Shown: in pieces, positions 17,723 to 27,918 of the stretch | How the letters are laid out: each line of letters begins with the position of its first letter | How positions within the stretch are numbered: the stretch's first letter is position 1 | Assembly: GCA_945952045.1 (NCBI GenBank) | Contig: CAMFHE010000015.1 | Location: 1 to 64,000, forward strand | DNA length: 64,000 nt | Direction: 5' to 3' | Source: an uncultured Rhizobium sp. | GTDB taxonomy: Bacteria; Pseudomonadota; Alphaproteobacteria; Rhizobiales; Rhizobiaceae | Program-made: the position numbers and the translations under genes | The notes under the pieces: model-generated | What the model saw: only the letters and a program-made list of their open reading frames with translations | The model's database searches: none | What the model was told of the DNA's origin: nothing

Positions 17723-18345
17723 CCGAGGACTCCCAGCAGATAGACGAAGGAAAAGACGCCGATCCAGATGACGTCGAGGAAGTGCCAGAACATGCTCAGG
17801 CACATCAGGCGGCGGCGGTTCTCGGGGATCAGCCCGTGCATGGAGACCTGCACTATCAACGTCACCAGCCAGATGATGCCGAAGGTGACGTGCAGGCCGT
17901 GAGTGGCGACCAGCGTGAAGAAGGCCGACAGGAAGGCGCTGCGCGTCGGGCCGGCGCCTTCATGGAGCAGATGGCTGAATTCATAGAGCTCGATGGCGAG
18001 GAAGGCCGCGCCGAACAGGCCGGTGATCCCCAGCCAGAACAACGTTTCGGCCTTGGCGCCGCGGTCCATCTGCAGCATGGCGAAGCCATAGGTGATCGAC
18101 GAGAGCAGCAGCATGGCGGTGTTGAGCGCCACCAGCGGCAGGTCGAACAGGTCGGCCGGCGAAGGGCCGGCCGCGTAGTTGCGGCCGACGACGGCATAGG
18201 TCGCGAAGAGCGTCGCGAAGATCAGGCAGTCGCTCATCAGGTAGAGCCAGAAGCCGAGGCTGGTGCTGCTCTCCGGGTGATGGTCTTCCGTCAGGTAGAA
18301 TTGCGGCGCTTCGTCGCCGGTCTGAACGGTCGGTTGGCTCATCAT
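17719..18345 (-). CDS. cyoC: Cytochrome o ubiquinol oxidase subunit III
   Basis: The 208-residue protein has five membrane helices and the CyoC pattern [19 protein letters not shown] near residue 30 and [14 protein letters not shown] near 145. It belongs to the heme-copper oxidase subunit III family but with five rather than seven helices, as in quinol oxidases. The start at 18345 overlaps the cyoB stop, and a second ATG lies three bases later. It is translated from the cyoABCD transcript. Confidence 0.96.
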   Translation of the reverse strand: MMSQPTVQTGDEAPQFYLTEDHHPESSTSLGFWLYLMSDCLIFATLFATYAVVGRNYAAGPSPADLFDLPLVALNTAMLLLSSITYGFAMLQMDRGAKAETLFWLGITGLFGAAFLAIELYEFSHLLHEGAGPTRSAFLSAFFTLVATHGLHVTFGIIWLVTLIVQVSMHGLIPENRRRLMCLSMFWHFLDVIWIGVFSFVYLLGVLG

Positions 18346-20354
18346 TGCGCTCCCTGCTGGGCGGCGAGCCGCGCGGTACGGCGGTCTTCGGTCGCCGTGA
18401 CGACATCGGCGGGGATGTAGAAGTCACGCTTGTAGTTGAAGGTATGGGCGATCGAGACGACCAGGATCGCGAGGAAGGAAACCGCAACCAGCCACCACAT
18501 GTACCAGATCAGGCCGAAGGCGAGCGCGATGCTGATGACGCTGAGGATGAAGCCGGTGCCGGTGTTCTTCGGCATGTGGATCGGGCGGAAGCCTTCGATC
18601 GGACGCACATAACCGCGCTTCTTCATGTCGTACCAGCTGTCGTAGTCATGCACGACCGGCGTGAAGGCGAAGTTGTAGTCCGGCGGCGGCGAGGAAGTCG
18701 CCCATTCCAGCGTGCGGGCATCCCAGGGGTCGCCGGTCTCGTCGCGCAGCGCCTCGCGTTTGCGGAAGCTGACGAAGAGCTGGACCAGGAAGGCGCCGAT
18801 GCCGAGCGCGATCAGGAAGGCGCCGAAGGCGGCGATGACGAACCAGATCTGCAGCGACGGATCCTCGAACTGGCTGAGACGGCGGGTGACGCCCATCAGG
18901 CCGAGCACATAGAGCGGCAGGAAGGCGAACCAGAAGCCGATCTGCCAGAACCAGAACGACATCTTGCCCCAGAAGGGATCGAGCTTGAAACCGAAGGCCT
19001 TGGGGAACCAGTAGTTGATGCCGGCGAACAGACCGAACAGCACGCCGCCGATGATGACGTTGTGGAAGTGGGCGATCAGGAACAGCGAGTTGTGCAGCAC
19101 GAAGTCGGCCGGCGGCACGGCCAGCATGACCCCGGTCATGCCGCCGATCACGAAGGTGAACATGAAGCCGAGCGTCCACAGCATCGGCACCTCGTAACGG
19201 ATGCGGCCGCGGAACATGGTGAACAGCCAGTTGAACATCTTCGCGCCCGTTGGAATCGAGATCACCATGGTGGTGATGCCGAAGAAGGCGTTGACGCTGG
19301 CGCCCGAGCCCATGGTGAAGAAGTGATGCAGCCAGACGACGTAGGAGAGGATCATGATCACGCAGGTCGCATAGACCATCGAGGCATAACCGAACAGGCG
19401 CTTGCCGCAGAAGGTGGCGACCACTTCGGAGAAGATGCCGAAGGCCGGCAGCACGAGGATGTAAACCTCCGGATGACCCCAGATCCAGATGAGGTTCACA
19501 TACATCATCGGGTTGCCGCCGAGATCGTTGGTGAAGAAGTTGGTGCCGACGTAACGGTCGAGCGACAGCAGCGCCAGCACGCCCGTCAGGATCGGGAAGC
19601 TGGCGACGATCAGCACGTTGGTGCAGAAGGACGTCCAGGTGAAGACGGGCATCTTCATCATCGTCATGCCCGGCGCGCGCATCTTGATGATGGTGGCGAT
19701 CAGGTTGATGCCCGACAGCGTCGTGCCGATACCGGCCACCTGCAGGCCCCAGATATAGTAATCGACGCCGACCCCCGGACTGTAGTCGGCCCCCGACAGC
19801 GGCGGATAGGCGAGCCAGCCGGTGCGGGCGAATTCACCGATAAACAGCGAGATCATCACCACGATGGCGCCGGCCGTCGTCATCCAGAAGGAGAAGTTGT
19901 TGAGGAAGGGGAAGGAAACGTCGCGGGCGCCGATCTGCAGCGGCACCACGAAGTTCATCAGGCCCGTCACCAGCGGCATGGCCACGAAGAAGATCATGAT
20001 CACGCCATGGGCGGTGAAGATCTGGTCGTAATGGTGCGGCGGCAGGTAGCCTTCGGAACCGCCGAAGGCGATCGCCTGCTGGATGCGCATCAGGATGGCG
20101 TCGGAGAAGCCGCGCAGCAGCATGATCAGCGCCAGGATCACATACATGATGCCGATTTTCTTGTGATCGACGCTGGTGATCCACTCACGCCACAGATAGC
20201 CCCAGACCTTGAAATAGGTCAGCGCAGCCATCAGCGCCAGGCCGCCGATGGCGACCCCGAGGAAGGTCACCACCAGAATGGGCTCGTGATAGGGGATCGC
20301 CTCGAGCGTCAACCGGCCGAAGATGAACTTCACGAGGTCAGGATTGGAAAACAT
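18342..20354 (-). CDS. cyoB: Cytochrome o ubiquinol oxidase subunit I
   Basis: The 670-residue catalytic subunit reduces oxygen with electrons from ubiquinol and pumps protons. The His ligands of heme and CuB lie in conserved blocks: [12 protein letters not shown] near 106 (low-spin heme), [14 protein letters not shown] near 284 (CuB and the cross-linked His-Tyr), [10 protein letters not shown] near 333 (CuB) and [13 protein letters not shown] near 420 (heme o3). About 15 helices, matching the long CyoB form with extra terminal helices. Length agrees with the family (about 660). Confidence 0.97.
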   Translation of the reverse strand: MFSNPDLVKFIFGRLTLEAIPYHEPILVVTFLGVAIGGLALMAALTYFKVWGYLWREWITSVDHKKIGIMYVILALIMLLRGFSDAILMRIQQAIAFGGSEGYLPPHHYDQIFTAHGVIMIFFVAMPLVTGLMNFVVPLQIGARDVSFPFLNNFSFWMTTAGAIVVMISLFIGEFARTGWLAYPPLSGADYSPGVGVDYYIWGLQVAGIGTTLSGINLIATIIKMRAPGMTMMKMPVFTWTSFCTNVLIVASFPILTGVLALLSLDRYVGTNFFTNDLGGNPMMYVNLIWIWGHPEVYILVLPAFGIFSEVVATFCGKRLFGYASMVYATCVIMILSYVVWLHHFFTMGSGASVNAFFGITTMVISIPTGAKMFNWLFTMFRGRIRYEVPMLWTLGFMFTFVIGGMTGVMLAVPPADFVLHNSLFLIAHFHNVIIGGVLFGLFAGINYWFPKAFGFKLDPFWGKMSFWFWQIGFWFAFLPLYVLGLMGVTRRLSQFEDPSLQIWFVIAAFGAFLIALGIGAFLVQLFVSFRKREALRDETGDPWDARTLEWATSSPPPDYNFAFTPVVHDYDSWYDMKKRGYVRPIEGFRPIHMPKNTGTGFILSVISIALAFGLIWYMWWLVAVSFLAILVVSIAHTFNYKRDFYIPADVVTATEDRRTARLAAQQGAQ

Positions 20355-20410
20355 GGGTCAACCTGTTCATTGATGTCGTCTTGACGCGAGCCGCGCCATG
20401 AAATCTGCGG

Positions 20411-21544
20411 TCAGTTGGCATTGAGCTGAGCCGGGGCCGGGTCGCTACCGCCATGGTCCATGCCCGGCATCGAATGACCTTCATGCGTGCCGGTCTGGCC
20501 GGACGGCGCTTCTTCGCTGCGGGCCGGCTGGCCGGTGGCTGGGAAGGTGCCGGCGGGGGCCTTTTCACCCTGCTCGGCATGGCGGTTGTCGTATTCCAGC
20601 TTCTCGCGGTTTTCGGCGCTTTCCTTGCCGCCGCCGCCGCTCATGTCGATATGCATCATCTCGTTCATGCACATCTTGCCGGGCTTTGCGCAGAGATTGA
20701 GGATGGCTTCGTAAAGTCCGTTCTCGAAGCTGGCGTAATAGCGCACCGGTTCGCGTTCGCTCGGCTTTTCCAGCTTGAGATAGGTGTCGCGGTTGAGCGT
20801 CGTGCCCTGCGCCTTGACGCGGGCGACCCAGGCATCGAAGCCTTGAGCGTCGACGCCATGGAACTTGAAGCGCATGTGCGAGAAGCCGTCGCCGCTGTAA
20901 TTGGCCGAGAAGCCGTCGAACTCGCCGGGCTTGTTGATGACGGCGTGCAGCTTGGTCTGCATGCCGGGCATCGCATAGATCTGGCCGGCGAGCGCGGGAA
21001 TGTAGAAGGAATTCATCACCGACGAGGCCGTGATCTTGAAATTGATCGGAACGTCGACCGGCGCCGCCATCTCGTTGACGCTGGCGACGCCGAGGTCGGG
21101 GTAGATGAACAGCCATTTCCAGTCGAGCGCCACGACCTCCACCGTCAGCGGCTTGACGTCGGCCGGTATGGCGCGCTCGGCGTCGATGCGGTCGAGCGGC
21201 CGGTAGGGGTCGAGCTTGTGGGTGCTGATCCAGGTGACAGCGCCGAGCGCCACGATGATGACCAGCGGCGCCGACCAGATGACCACTTCCAGCGCCGTGG
21301 AATGGTGCCAGTCGGGATCGTAGTTGGCGGCGGTGTTCGAGCGGCGGTAATGCCAGGCGAACAACAGCGTCAGCGCCATCACGGGCACGATGATGATCAG
21401 CATCAGGATGGTGGAGACCACGATCAGGTCTCGCTGCTGCATGGCGATGTCGCCGGAGGGCGACATCACCACCATATTGCAGCCGGCCAGCATCAGGAGC
21501 GGCAGGAGGAGGGCAAAGCGATAAATCTTCGACAGGCTTTTCAC
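20411..21544 (-). CDS. cyoA: Cytochrome o ubiquinol oxidase subunit II
   Basis: The 377-residue lipoprotein starts at GTG 21544 with signal and lipobox LMLAGC (Cys22). Two membrane helices follow (about 38-62 and 82-105), then a periplasmic cupredoxin-like domain (about 125-290). As in quinol oxidases, the CuA ligands are not evident. It carries the C-terminal COX-aromatic-rich segment, then a low-complexity tail of about 75 residues absent from the 315-residue E. coli protein. The tail includes HEGHSMPGMDHGG, a His/Met-rich stretch that could bind copper. It is the first gene of cyoABCD-SURF1. Confidence 0.96.
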   Translation of the reverse strand: MKSLSKIYRFALLLPLLMLAGCNMVVMSPSGDIAMQQRDLIVVSTILMLIIIVPVMALTLLFAWHYRRSNTAANYDPDWHHSTALEVVIWSAPLVIIVALGAVTWISTHKLDPYRPLDRIDAERAIPADVKPLTVEVVALDWKWLFIYPDLGVASVNEMAAPVDVPINFKITASSVMNSFYIPALAGQIYAMPGMQTKLHAVINKPGEFDGFSANYSGDGFSHMRFKFHGVDAQGFDAWVARVKAQGTTLNRDTYLKLEKPSEREPVRYYASFENGLYEAILNLCAKPGKMCMNEMMHIDMSGGGGKESAENREKLEYDNRHAEQGEKAPAGTFPATGQPARSEEAPSGQTGTHEGHSMPGMDHGGSDPAPAQLNAN

Positions 21545-21902
21545 GGGTCCAAGCTCTTCTTCAATCGGTCAATCCGCGACTAATGCATCGACGCGGCGAG
21601 GGATATGAGGTCTTTGGTCGCAGTGCAGCATTGCTGTCGCAACGCGAAATCGTCTCGTTGGACGCTGAGGTCCGGAGTTCCGGGCAGGCCGCGCCTTGGG
21701 TTCAGCGGCTTGACGAAAGCCAATATATCGGGAATCGCGCAGATCGCCAGAGATACGCGCCGAAATCGGGCAAATTGCCGCGCGGGCGAATTTGATGAAC
21801 TATTTGATCCCGGCGGGCTTGATATGCATTCCGCTTTGTTGAACCATCGTGACCTGCGATGCTTTGACGCTGGCATCGGTGAAGGAGGAGGCGTTTGTCG
21901 AC
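21545..21902. other. 358-bp divergent regulatory interval, cyoA to MFS gene
   Basis: There is no gene here. The interval must contain promoters for cyoA (minus) and the MFS transporter (plus). I found no convincing sigma-70 pair and no FNR/FixK palindrome (TTGAT-N4-ATCAA), only scattered half matches such as TTGAT near 21791 and 21803. Confidence 0.45.
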
Positions 21903-23243
21903 ATGACCGCTGCAACGAATTTCAGACCCACATCGTCCACCCTCGAGCGCGATGCCCGCCGCATGCATGCGGACGAGCACGTGTCGCCCGGCAATATCGC
22001 GCTTGGCGTCATCATCGGGCGCATGTCGGAATTCTTCGACTTCTTCGTGTATGGCCTGGCCTCAGTGCTGGTCTTTCCGAAGGTGATGTTTCCCTTCGCG
22101 CCGGACGCGCTGACGGCGACGCTCTATTCCTTCGCGATCTTTTCGCTGGCCTTCATCGCCCGCCCGATCGGTTCCGTCGTCTTCATGGAGATCGACCGAC
22201 GGCACGGGCGCGGCACCAAGCTGACCATCGCGCTGTTCATTCTCGGCGGCTCCACCGCCTCGATCAGCTTCCTGCCGGGTTACGACACGCTGGGCATGTG
22301 GTCGGTGGCGCTTCTGGCGCTGTTCCGGCTGGGCCAGGGCTTTGCGCTCGGCGGCGCCTGGGACGGTCTGGCCTCGCTTTTGGCCCTCAACGCGCCGAAC
22401 AATCGCCGCGGCTGGTATGCGATGATCCCGCAGCTCGGCGCGCCGATCGGCTTTGCGCTGGCCAGCGTCCTGTTCGCGTATCTCGTCGCCAACCTGTCGT
22501 CGGAGGATTTCCTCAGCTGGGGCTGGCGTTATCCCTTCTTCGTCGCCTTCGCCATCAACGTCGTGGCGCTGTTTGCGCGGCTTCGCCTGGTCATGACGCA
22601 GGAATTCGGCACGCTGCTGGAACAGCACGAGCTGGAGGCTCGCTCGGTCTTCGACGTCATCCGCGTCCATGGCCGCGATATCCTGATCGGCGCCTTCGTG
22701 CCGCTCGCCAGCTTCGCCATGTTCCATCTCGTCACCATTTTCCCGCTCGGCTGGATGACGCTGTTCGGCAATCAGTCGACCAGCACCTTCCTGCTGGTGC
22801 AGGTGATCGGCGCCGTCGTCGGTGTCGCCACCATCGTCGTCTCCGGCCCGATCGCTGACATGATCGGCCGCCGGGCGCAGCTCTTCGTCAGCGCAATCGT
22901 CATCGCCCTGTTCAGCTTCCTGGCGCCATTCCTGATCGGCTCCGGCAATATCGGGCAGGATGCCTTCGTCATCCTCGGCTTCGGCGTGCTCGGTCTGTCC
23001 TTCGGCCAGGCGGCCGGCTCGGTGTCGTCGCGCTTCAGCCATGGCTATCGCTACACCGGCGCTGCGCTGACATCGGACCTCTCCTGGCTGATCGGCGCCG
23101 GCTTCGCACCGCTGGTGGCGCTGACGCTGTCGAGCAAATTCGGCCTGACCTTCGTCGGCTTCTACCTGCTGTCGGGCGCGATCTGCACCGTGGCCGCCAT
23201 CGCCATCAGCGAACGTCTGCCGGTGCGTCGCAAGGACGATTGA
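21903..23243 (+). CDS. MFS transporter, metabolite/proton symporter type
   Basis: The 446-residue protein has 12 predicted helices and the layout of the metabolite:H+ symporter branch (ShiA/ProP/KgtP-like). IIGRMSEFFDFFVYGLASV is in helix 1, FIARPIGSVVF with MEIDRRHGRGTK in the 2-3 loop, and an RLGQGFALGGAWDG stretch near helix 4. Candidate substrates are organic acids, shikimate-like compounds or betaine; none can be chosen from sequence. GGAGGAGG precedes the ATG at 21903. It is monocistronic, with a strong terminator at 23268-23297. Confidence 0.9.
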   Translation: MTAATNFRPTSSTLERDARRMHADEHVSPGNIALGVIIGRMSEFFDFFVYGLASVLVFPKVMFPFAPDALTATLYSFAIFSLAFIARPIGSVVFMEIDRRHGRGTKLTIALFILGGSTASISFLPGYDTLGMWSVALLALFRLGQGFALGGAWDGLASLLALNAPNNRRGWYAMIPQLGAPIGFALASVLFAYLVANLSSEDFLSWGWRYPFFVAFAINVVALFARLRLVMTQEFGTLLEQHELEARSVFDVIRVHGRDILIGAFVPLASFAMFHLVTIFPLGWMTLFGNQSTSTFLLVQVIGAVVGVATIVVSGPIADMIGRRAQLFVSAIVIALFSFLAPFLIGSGNIGQDAFVILGFGVLGLSFGQAAGSVSSRFSHGYRYTGAALTSDLSWLIGAGFAPLVALTLSSKFGLTFVGFYLLSGAICTVAAIAISERLPVRRKDD

Positions 23244-23267
23244 TCCATTCAATCCGCAATCAATCAA

Positions 23268-23297
23268 CAAAAGGGGAGCCTTAAAGCTCCCCTTTTT
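23268..23297 (+). terminator. Rho-independent terminator after MFS gene
   Basis: AAAAGGGGAGC and GCTCCCCTTTT pair around a CTTAAA loop, with a T-run on the plus strand. Confidence 0.92.
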
Positions 23298-23440
23298 CGT
23301 GCCCGCTCCTTGCCTTCAAAGCAACGTCCTGCGTCAATCTGGCCAATCGACGTCTCCTGGAAAACTCCCTATTTGATTGACTGCAATCATTCATGTAAAT
23401 TGAATGCATATATGCGCCGTCAATGACAGGAGAAATCCGC

Positions 23441-23812
23441 ATGGAAAACCAATGGCCCCCTCTTTCACCGATGCAAACAGGCATTCGTGGGCGCTGCCCG
23501 CGTTGTGGGCAGGGTCATATCTTCAAGGGTTTCCTGACACTGGCTCCCTCCTGTGAAGCCTGCGGGCTGGATTACGGTTTTGCCGATCCGGCCGACGGTC
23601 CGGCCTTCTTCGTCATCTGCTTCGCCTGCGTGCCCTCGGTGCTGCTTGGCGTGTGGCTGGAGGTGGCGTTTTCTGCCCCTCTCTGGGTTCATCTCTTCGT
23701 GACCCTGCCCTTCATGCTGGCGACCTGTATTCCGCCCTTGCGGCCGCTGAAGGGATGGCTGGTGGCAAGCCAGTACTTCTACAAGGCCGAAGAGGGAAAA
23801 CTCGCCCGCTGA
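23441..23812 (+). CDS. DUF983 family membrane protein with zinc-ribbon N-terminus
   Basis: The 123-residue protein has an N-terminal CxxC pair ([12 protein letters not shown]) and a second one (CEACGLDY), separated by about 17 residues as in a small zinc ribbon. The DUF983 signature [11 protein letters not shown] follows, then two membrane helices (about 55-75 and 80-98). No function is established for DUF983. AGGAGA at ideal distance selects the ATG at 23441 over one at 23423. The dehydrogenase gene starts about 95 bp later and has its own ribosome-binding site. Confidence 0.9.
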   Translation: MENQWPPLSPMQTGIRGRCPRCGQGHIFKGFLTLAPSCEACGLDYGFADPADGPAFFVICFACVPSVLLGVWLEVAFSAPLWVHLFVTLPFMLATCIPPLRPLKGWLVASQYFYKAEEGKLAR

Positions 23813-23907
23813 CGCGGTTTTCGGAACTCGCTTTCGAAAATCCATTGGAGGGGAATCGATTTTCGCAACGAATTTGTATAGGTTGCGAACATTTGGAGGA
23901 ACCCACC

Positions 23908-24951
23908 ATGGCAAACGTCCGCGCACTCGTTCTGGAACGTAAAGACGAACTCTCGCTTCGCGATATCGACCTGCCGCTCGATGTCGGTCCGGGTCAGGTC
24001 AAGATCAAGATCCACACTGTCGGCGTCTGCGGTTCGGACGTGCATTATTACACCCATGGCAAGATCGGCCCCTTCGTCGTCGAGGCGCCGATGGTGCTCG
24101 GCCATGAAGCCGCCGGCACGGTCGTCGAGGTTGGCGAAGGTGTCACGCATCTCAAGGTCGGCGACCGCGTCTGCATGGAACCCGGCATTCCCGATCCCAA
24201 TTCCAAGGCAAGCCGGCTTGGCATGTACAATGTCGATCCCGCCGTGACCTTCTGGGCGACGCCGCCGATCCATGGCGTTTTGACGCCGCATGTGGTGCAT
24301 CCGGCCAATTACACCTTCAAGCTGCCCGATAATGTCAGTTTCGCCGAGGGCGCGATGGTCGAGCCCTTCGCGGTCGGCATGCAGGCGGCGACCAAGGCGA
24401 AGATCACGCCCGGCGATACCGCCGTCGTGCTCGGCGCCGGGCCGATCGGCACCATGGTGGCGATCGCAGCGCTTGCCGGCGGTTGCGCCCGCGTCGTCAT
24501 CGCCGATCTCGCGCAACCGAAGCTCGATATCGCCGCCCGCTACCAGGGCGTCATTCCGGTCAACATCCGCGAGAAGAACCTGGCGGAAGAGGTTTCGCGC
24601 CTCACGGGCGGCTGGGGCGCAGATGTGATCTTCGAATGCTCCGGCGCGCCGAAAGCCTGGGAAACCATCATGGACCTGCCGCGGCCGGGCGGCGTCATCG
24701 TCGTCGTCGGTATGCCGGTGCAGCCGATCGCCTTTGATGTCTCGACCATGTCGACCAAGGAACTGCGCGTCGAATCCGTCTTCCGCTATGCCCACCAGTA
24801 TGAGCGGGCCGTGGCGCTGATCGGTTCGGGCCGCGTCGATCTCAAGCCGTTGATTACGGAGACTTTCTCCTTCGAGGATTCGATCAAGGCCTTCGACCGG
24901 GCCGTCGAAGGCCGGCCGGATGACGTCAAGCTGCAGATCGCGTTCGACTGA
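23908..24951 (+). CDS. Zinc-dependent NAD(P) polyol dehydrogenase, xylitol dehydrogenase-like
   Basis: This 347-residue medium-chain dehydrogenase has catalytic-zinc ligands in [10 protein letters not shown] (Cys, about residue 41) and LGHEAAGTV (His-Glu, about 66). There is a shortened structural lobe with [12 protein letters not shown], and a Rossmann motif [16 protein letters not shown] near 175. The pattern MEPGIPDP plus FWATPPIHG matches xylitol/sorbitol dehydrogenases that oxidise polyols to ketoses. TTGGAGGA precedes the ATG at 23908. It stands apart from other sugar genes, so the true polyol is unknown. Confidence 0.9.
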   Translation: MANVRALVLERKDELSLRDIDLPLDVGPGQVKIKIHTVGVCGSDVHYYTHGKIGPFVVEAPMVLGHEAAGTVVEVGEGVTHLKVGDRVCMEPGIPDPNSKASRLGMYNVDPAVTFWATPPIHGVLTPHVVHPANYTFKLPDNVSFAEGAMVEPFAVGMQAATKAKITPGDTAVVLGAGPIGTMVAIAALAGGCARVVIADLAQPKLDIAARYQGVIPVNIREKNLAEEVSRLTGGWGADVIFECSGAPKAWETIMDLPRPGGVIVVVGMPVQPIAFDVSTMSTKELRVESVFRYAHQYERAVALIGSGRVDLKPLITETFSFEDSIKAFDRAVEGRPDDVKLQIAFD

Positions 24952-24982
24952 TTGCGTGATTTTTTGCTAGGCTTCCGGATTC

Positions 24983-25008
24983 TCACGGCAAGTGATTCCT
25001 TGCCGTGA
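24983..25008 (+). terminator. Hairpin after the polyol dehydrogenase gene
   Basis: TCACGGCAAG and CTTGCCGTGA form a perfect 10-bp stem with a 6-nt loop, followed by a weakly T-rich stretch. It is a probable terminator. Confidence 0.55.
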
Positions 25009-25093
25009 AATGTTTCGCATTTCTTAATGCGCCGGCTCTATGGTGGCGGTGCGGCATGGCTCGCACCGAGCCGCCGACGAGCCGGAACGACTG

Positions 25094-26299
25094 ATGGAAT
25101 CCGCCGATAATTTCGCATTTCTGCTGCCTTTCATTCTCCTGACATTCGGGGGCGCCTTTCTGCTCGTCGCCCGTTACGAGCGGAAGCCGGCTCTGTCCTG
25201 GGGCATTGGTTACAGTCTTGCCGCAGCGGCCTTTGCGGGTCCGGCCCTGCGCTTCTGGGTGCCGATCCCGCTTGTGGCGCTTGCCTGCGACACGCTGTTC
25301 ATCGGCGCGTTTTATTTCTATGGCCAGGCGATGCTGGAGCGATTCCGCCGTCCACCCCATCGGCTGGTTCGCGGCGGACTGGCCGCGGCCGGCCTGGCGG
25401 CGGCGATCTATACCGATCTCATCGTCGGCGATCTCGAACTCGAATTGCTGTTCAACGACCTTGCAACCATGTTGCTGCTGATCATTCCGCTCGTCATGTG
25501 CCTGCGCCATCCTCGCCATTGGCTGGATGTCGTGCTTCTGGTGCTGGCAGGCCTGGTGATCCTGGAAACCGTGTCGCGCAATATTTTCCTGACGGTTCTG
25601 GCGCAGGTGCCGAGCGATCTCGCAGACTTCGCAACCTCGGACTATGCCGCGATCATGCGAACGACAGCGAGCGTCGTCGGGCTTCTCTTTGCGCTGACGG
25701 CGCTCGCCACAGTCGCGCTCGACATCCTCTCGCGTTACCGCCATGCAGCCGAACGCGACGCGCTGACGGATATGCTCAATAGACGCGGCTTCGAGCAGGC
25801 GCTTTCGGCCGGGACCGGACAGGACAGCCATTCCGGCGCGGTTATCGTCTGCGATATCGACCGCTTCAAACAGATCAACGATGCTTTCGGCCACCAGCAG
25901 GGCGACCGGGTTCTGGTCGCCTTTGCAGCAATCCTCAACCGTTACCTGCCGGCGCAGGCGCTTGCCGCCCGCTTCGGCGGCGAGGAGTTCGTCATCTTCT
26001 TGCCCGGCTATGCCTTGGCGGAGGCCGGCGTCCTTGCCAACATGCTGCGGCTTGCCGTCGCGTCATATGGATGGTCTTCGCTCGGCATCGACCGGCAGGT
26101 GACGGCAAGCTTCGGCTGTGCGGCGGCCGATGCCACCGACCGCAGCGTCCACGATGCGATCGGTCGCGCCGATGCCAATCTCTATGCCGCGAAAGCCGAG
26201 GGCCGAAACCGGGTCGTCGCGCTGGTTCGCAGCGAGCGCGACGCGGCCACGGCCGGCAAGGATGTCAGCGTTTCGCCGGTTCGTTCATACTCCAGATGA
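25094..26299 (+). CDS. Membrane-bound diguanylate cyclase (GGDEF)
   Basis: The 401-residue protein has about six membrane helices (residues 8-215) and a C-terminal GGDEF domain (about 225-390). The active site reads RFGGEEF, an active GGEEF variant, with DIDRFKQINDAFGHQQGD before it. No RxxD inhibitory site is visible five residues upstream (the sequence is LPAQALAA), so product inhibition may be absent. It should make cyclic di-GMP from GTP in response to an unknown membrane signal. Starts at 25094 and 25040 are both ATG; the shorter is chosen because helix 1 follows directly. Its last 35 bases overlap the convergent VOC gene. Confidence 0.9.
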   Translation: MESADNFAFLLPFILLTFGGAFLLVARYERKPALSWGIGYSLAAAAFAGPALRFWVPIPLVALACDTLFIGAFYFYGQAMLERFRRPPHRLVRGGLAAAGLAAAIYTDLIVGDLELELLFNDLATMLLLIIPLVMCLRHPRHWLDVVLLVLAGLVILETVSRNIFLTVLAQVPSDLADFATSDYAAIMRTTASVVGLLFALTALATVALDILSRYRHAAERDALTDMLNRRGFEQALSAGTGQDSHSGAVIVCDIDRFKQINDAFGHQQGDRVLVAFAAILNRYLPAQALAARFGGEEFVIFLPGYALAEAGVLANMLRLAVASYGWSSLGIDRQVTASFGCAAADATDRSVHDAIGRADANLYAAKAEGRNRVVALVRSERDAATAGKDVSVSPVRSYSR

Positions 26300-26696
26300 C
26301 GCCGAACGGGTCGCGCAACTGGCCGTAGCGATCACCCCAGAACATCTTCTCGACCGGCATGATCACCTGCGCGCCCGCCTTGACGGCGCGGTCCCACCAG
26401 ACGTCGATATCGTCGACGATGAGGTTCAGCGCAAAGGATTGCGGCGGCGTCAGCGGATGGCCGTATTCGGGAAAGGCGTCGCTCAGCATGATCGAGCTGC
26501 CATTGACATAGAGATGCACATGCATCGTGCGGCCCTGCTCATCCGGCGGATAGGCAAAGACCGGCTCGGCGCCAAAGGCCTGCTGATAGAATTCCGATGC
26601 GCGGTGCGCGCCATCGACGGTCAGATAGGGCACGACGCCGCCCAGAACCTTGGGGTTCGGATATTCGGCTGCGGTCGGATCGGTGGTCTCGGTCAT
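26265..26696 (-). CDS. VOC family protein (glyoxalase/PhnB-like)
   Basis: The 143-residue protein shows two beta-alpha-beta-beta-beta modules of the vicinal oxygen chelate fold: VVPYLTVDGAHRASEFYQQAF at the start and ALNLIVDDIDVWWDRAV in the second half, ending DRYGQLRDPFGVIWSMNE. This resembles PhnB/YdcF-type members with unknown substrates. The 3' end runs 35 bp into the 3' end of the diguanylate cyclase gene on the other strand. Both stop codons look genuine because each protein ends after its domain. Confidence 0.88.
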   Translation of the reverse strand: MTETTDPTAAEYPNPKVLGGVVPYLTVDGAHRASEFYQQAFGAEPVFAYPPDEQGRTMHVHLYVNGSSIMLSDAFPEYGHPLTPPQSFALNLIVDDIDVWWDRAVKAGAQVIMPVEKMFWGDRYGQLRDPFGVIWSMNEPAKR

Positions 26697-26797
26697 GGTC
26701 GTCTCCCGGTGTTGACGGGCGACGCCGTCGTCGCCCTTCTGTTTCCAAGACGTTTCGCTTGATGCCCAGCCGACAGGGGATCGGAAAAATTTCCGCC

Positions 26798-27814
26798 TCA
26801 GCTTCTGGAGAAGACGTAGTCCGTTTCCTGGCGCAGGGTTTCGCCGGGGCGCAGGATGGAGGGCGGGAAATCCGCATGGTTGACGGCATCCGGCCAGACC
26901 TGGGTTTCCAGGCAGAAGCCGGCGAAAGGTCCGTACTTGCGTCCGTCGAGGCCCGGCACCGGGGCGTTGACCTTGAAACCGGCATAGAATTGAACGCCGG
27001 GTTCGCTGGTGCGCACCTCGAGCGAGACGCCGGAATTGAGGCTGCGGGCCAGCGCCACCGGGCGTTTCGGCATGCGGGCGCGCGACAGGCAGAAATTATG
27101 GTCGAACAGAACCTGTTCGCCATTCTCCACCCGCCTCATCGGGCTCATCTGGCGGAAATCGAAAGGCGTTCCGACGACCGGGCGAAGTTCGCCGGTCGGC
27201 ACCTGCGCCTCGTCTGTCGGCAGATAATGATCGGCGGCGATCATCAGGTCGTGGCCGAGCGCGTCGTCGCGACCGTCGAGATTGAAATAGGAATGCTGGC
27301 ACACATTGGCTGGCGTCGGCGCGTCGGTGGTGGAATCGTAGATCACCGAGAGCACGCCGTCGTCGCGCAGATGATAGGTGGCGGTGATCTCGCAATTGCC
27401 GGGATAGCCGGCGCGGCCGGCTGGATCGACGATGCGCAGCACGACGCGGTCTTCAGCGAGATCGACGATCGACCAGTTGCTCTTGCCGATATTGCCGGTG
27501 CCGCCATGCAGATGGGTCACGCCGCGTTCGTTGCGGTCCAGCTGGATCTCCTGGCCGTCGAGCATGAAGCGCCCGTTTGCGATGCGATTGGCATTGCGGC
27601 CGGGGCTGGCGCCGAAATAGGGCGAATAGAGCGGATAGGGTTCGAAGGTGTCGAAGCCGAGCACGAGCGGCGGTTCATGACCGTCGAGGCGCAGATCCTG
27701 GATGACGGAACCCCAGGTCATGACCTTCGCTTTCAACCCGCCGCCGCGAAGCTCGACGCGATAGACCGTTTCGCCATTGGCCGTCTGGCCGAAAATTTCC
27801 CGTTCGCTGCTCAT
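26798..27814 (-). CDS. Aldose 1-epimerase (galactose mutarotase)
   Basis: The 338-residue protein interconverts alpha and beta anomers of hexoses. Conserved pieces are GANRNAIANGRF-like sequence (PGRNANRIANGRF) near residue 75, THLHGGTGN near 105 (catalytic His), NVCQHSYFNLDG near 175 (catalytic His) and a late LETQVWPDAVNH (catalytic Glu about 305). It is soluble with no signal peptide. It follows the vWA gene by about 105 bp in the same direction, so it may be the last gene of the metA transcript or have its own promoter. Confidence 0.93.
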   Translation of the reverse strand: MSSEREIFGQTANGETVYRVELRGGGLKAKVMTWGSVIQDLRLDGHEPPLVLGFDTFEPYPLYSPYFGASPGRNANRIANGRFMLDGQEIQLDRNERGVTHLHGGTGNIGKSNWSIVDLAEDRVVLRIVDPAGRAGYPGNCEITATYHLRDDGVLSVIYDSTTDAPTPANVCQHSYFNLDGRDDALGHDLMIAADHYLPTDEAQVPTGELRPVVGTPFDFRQMSPMRRVENGEQVLFDHNFCLSRARMPKRPVALARSLNSGVSLEVRTSEPGVQFYAGFKVNAPVPGLDGRKYGPFAGFCLETQVWPDAVNHADFPPSILRPGETLRQETDYVFSRS

Positions 27815-27918
27815 GGATCGCCTGCTATCGATTTCTCTTCGAGCGCGCTTGCGCTCATGTCTGGAATGCCTTGATTGCGGCGCAGGATGCGTCGCTTTCA
27901 CGGCCGTTGCAACCGGCT

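Noticed and set aside
18345..20384. Plus-strand open frame of 679 codons opposite cyoB
   Set aside because: His/Asp/Gln/Glu-rich low-complexity translation typical of antisense frames in GC-rich genes; cyoB on the other strand is unmistakable.
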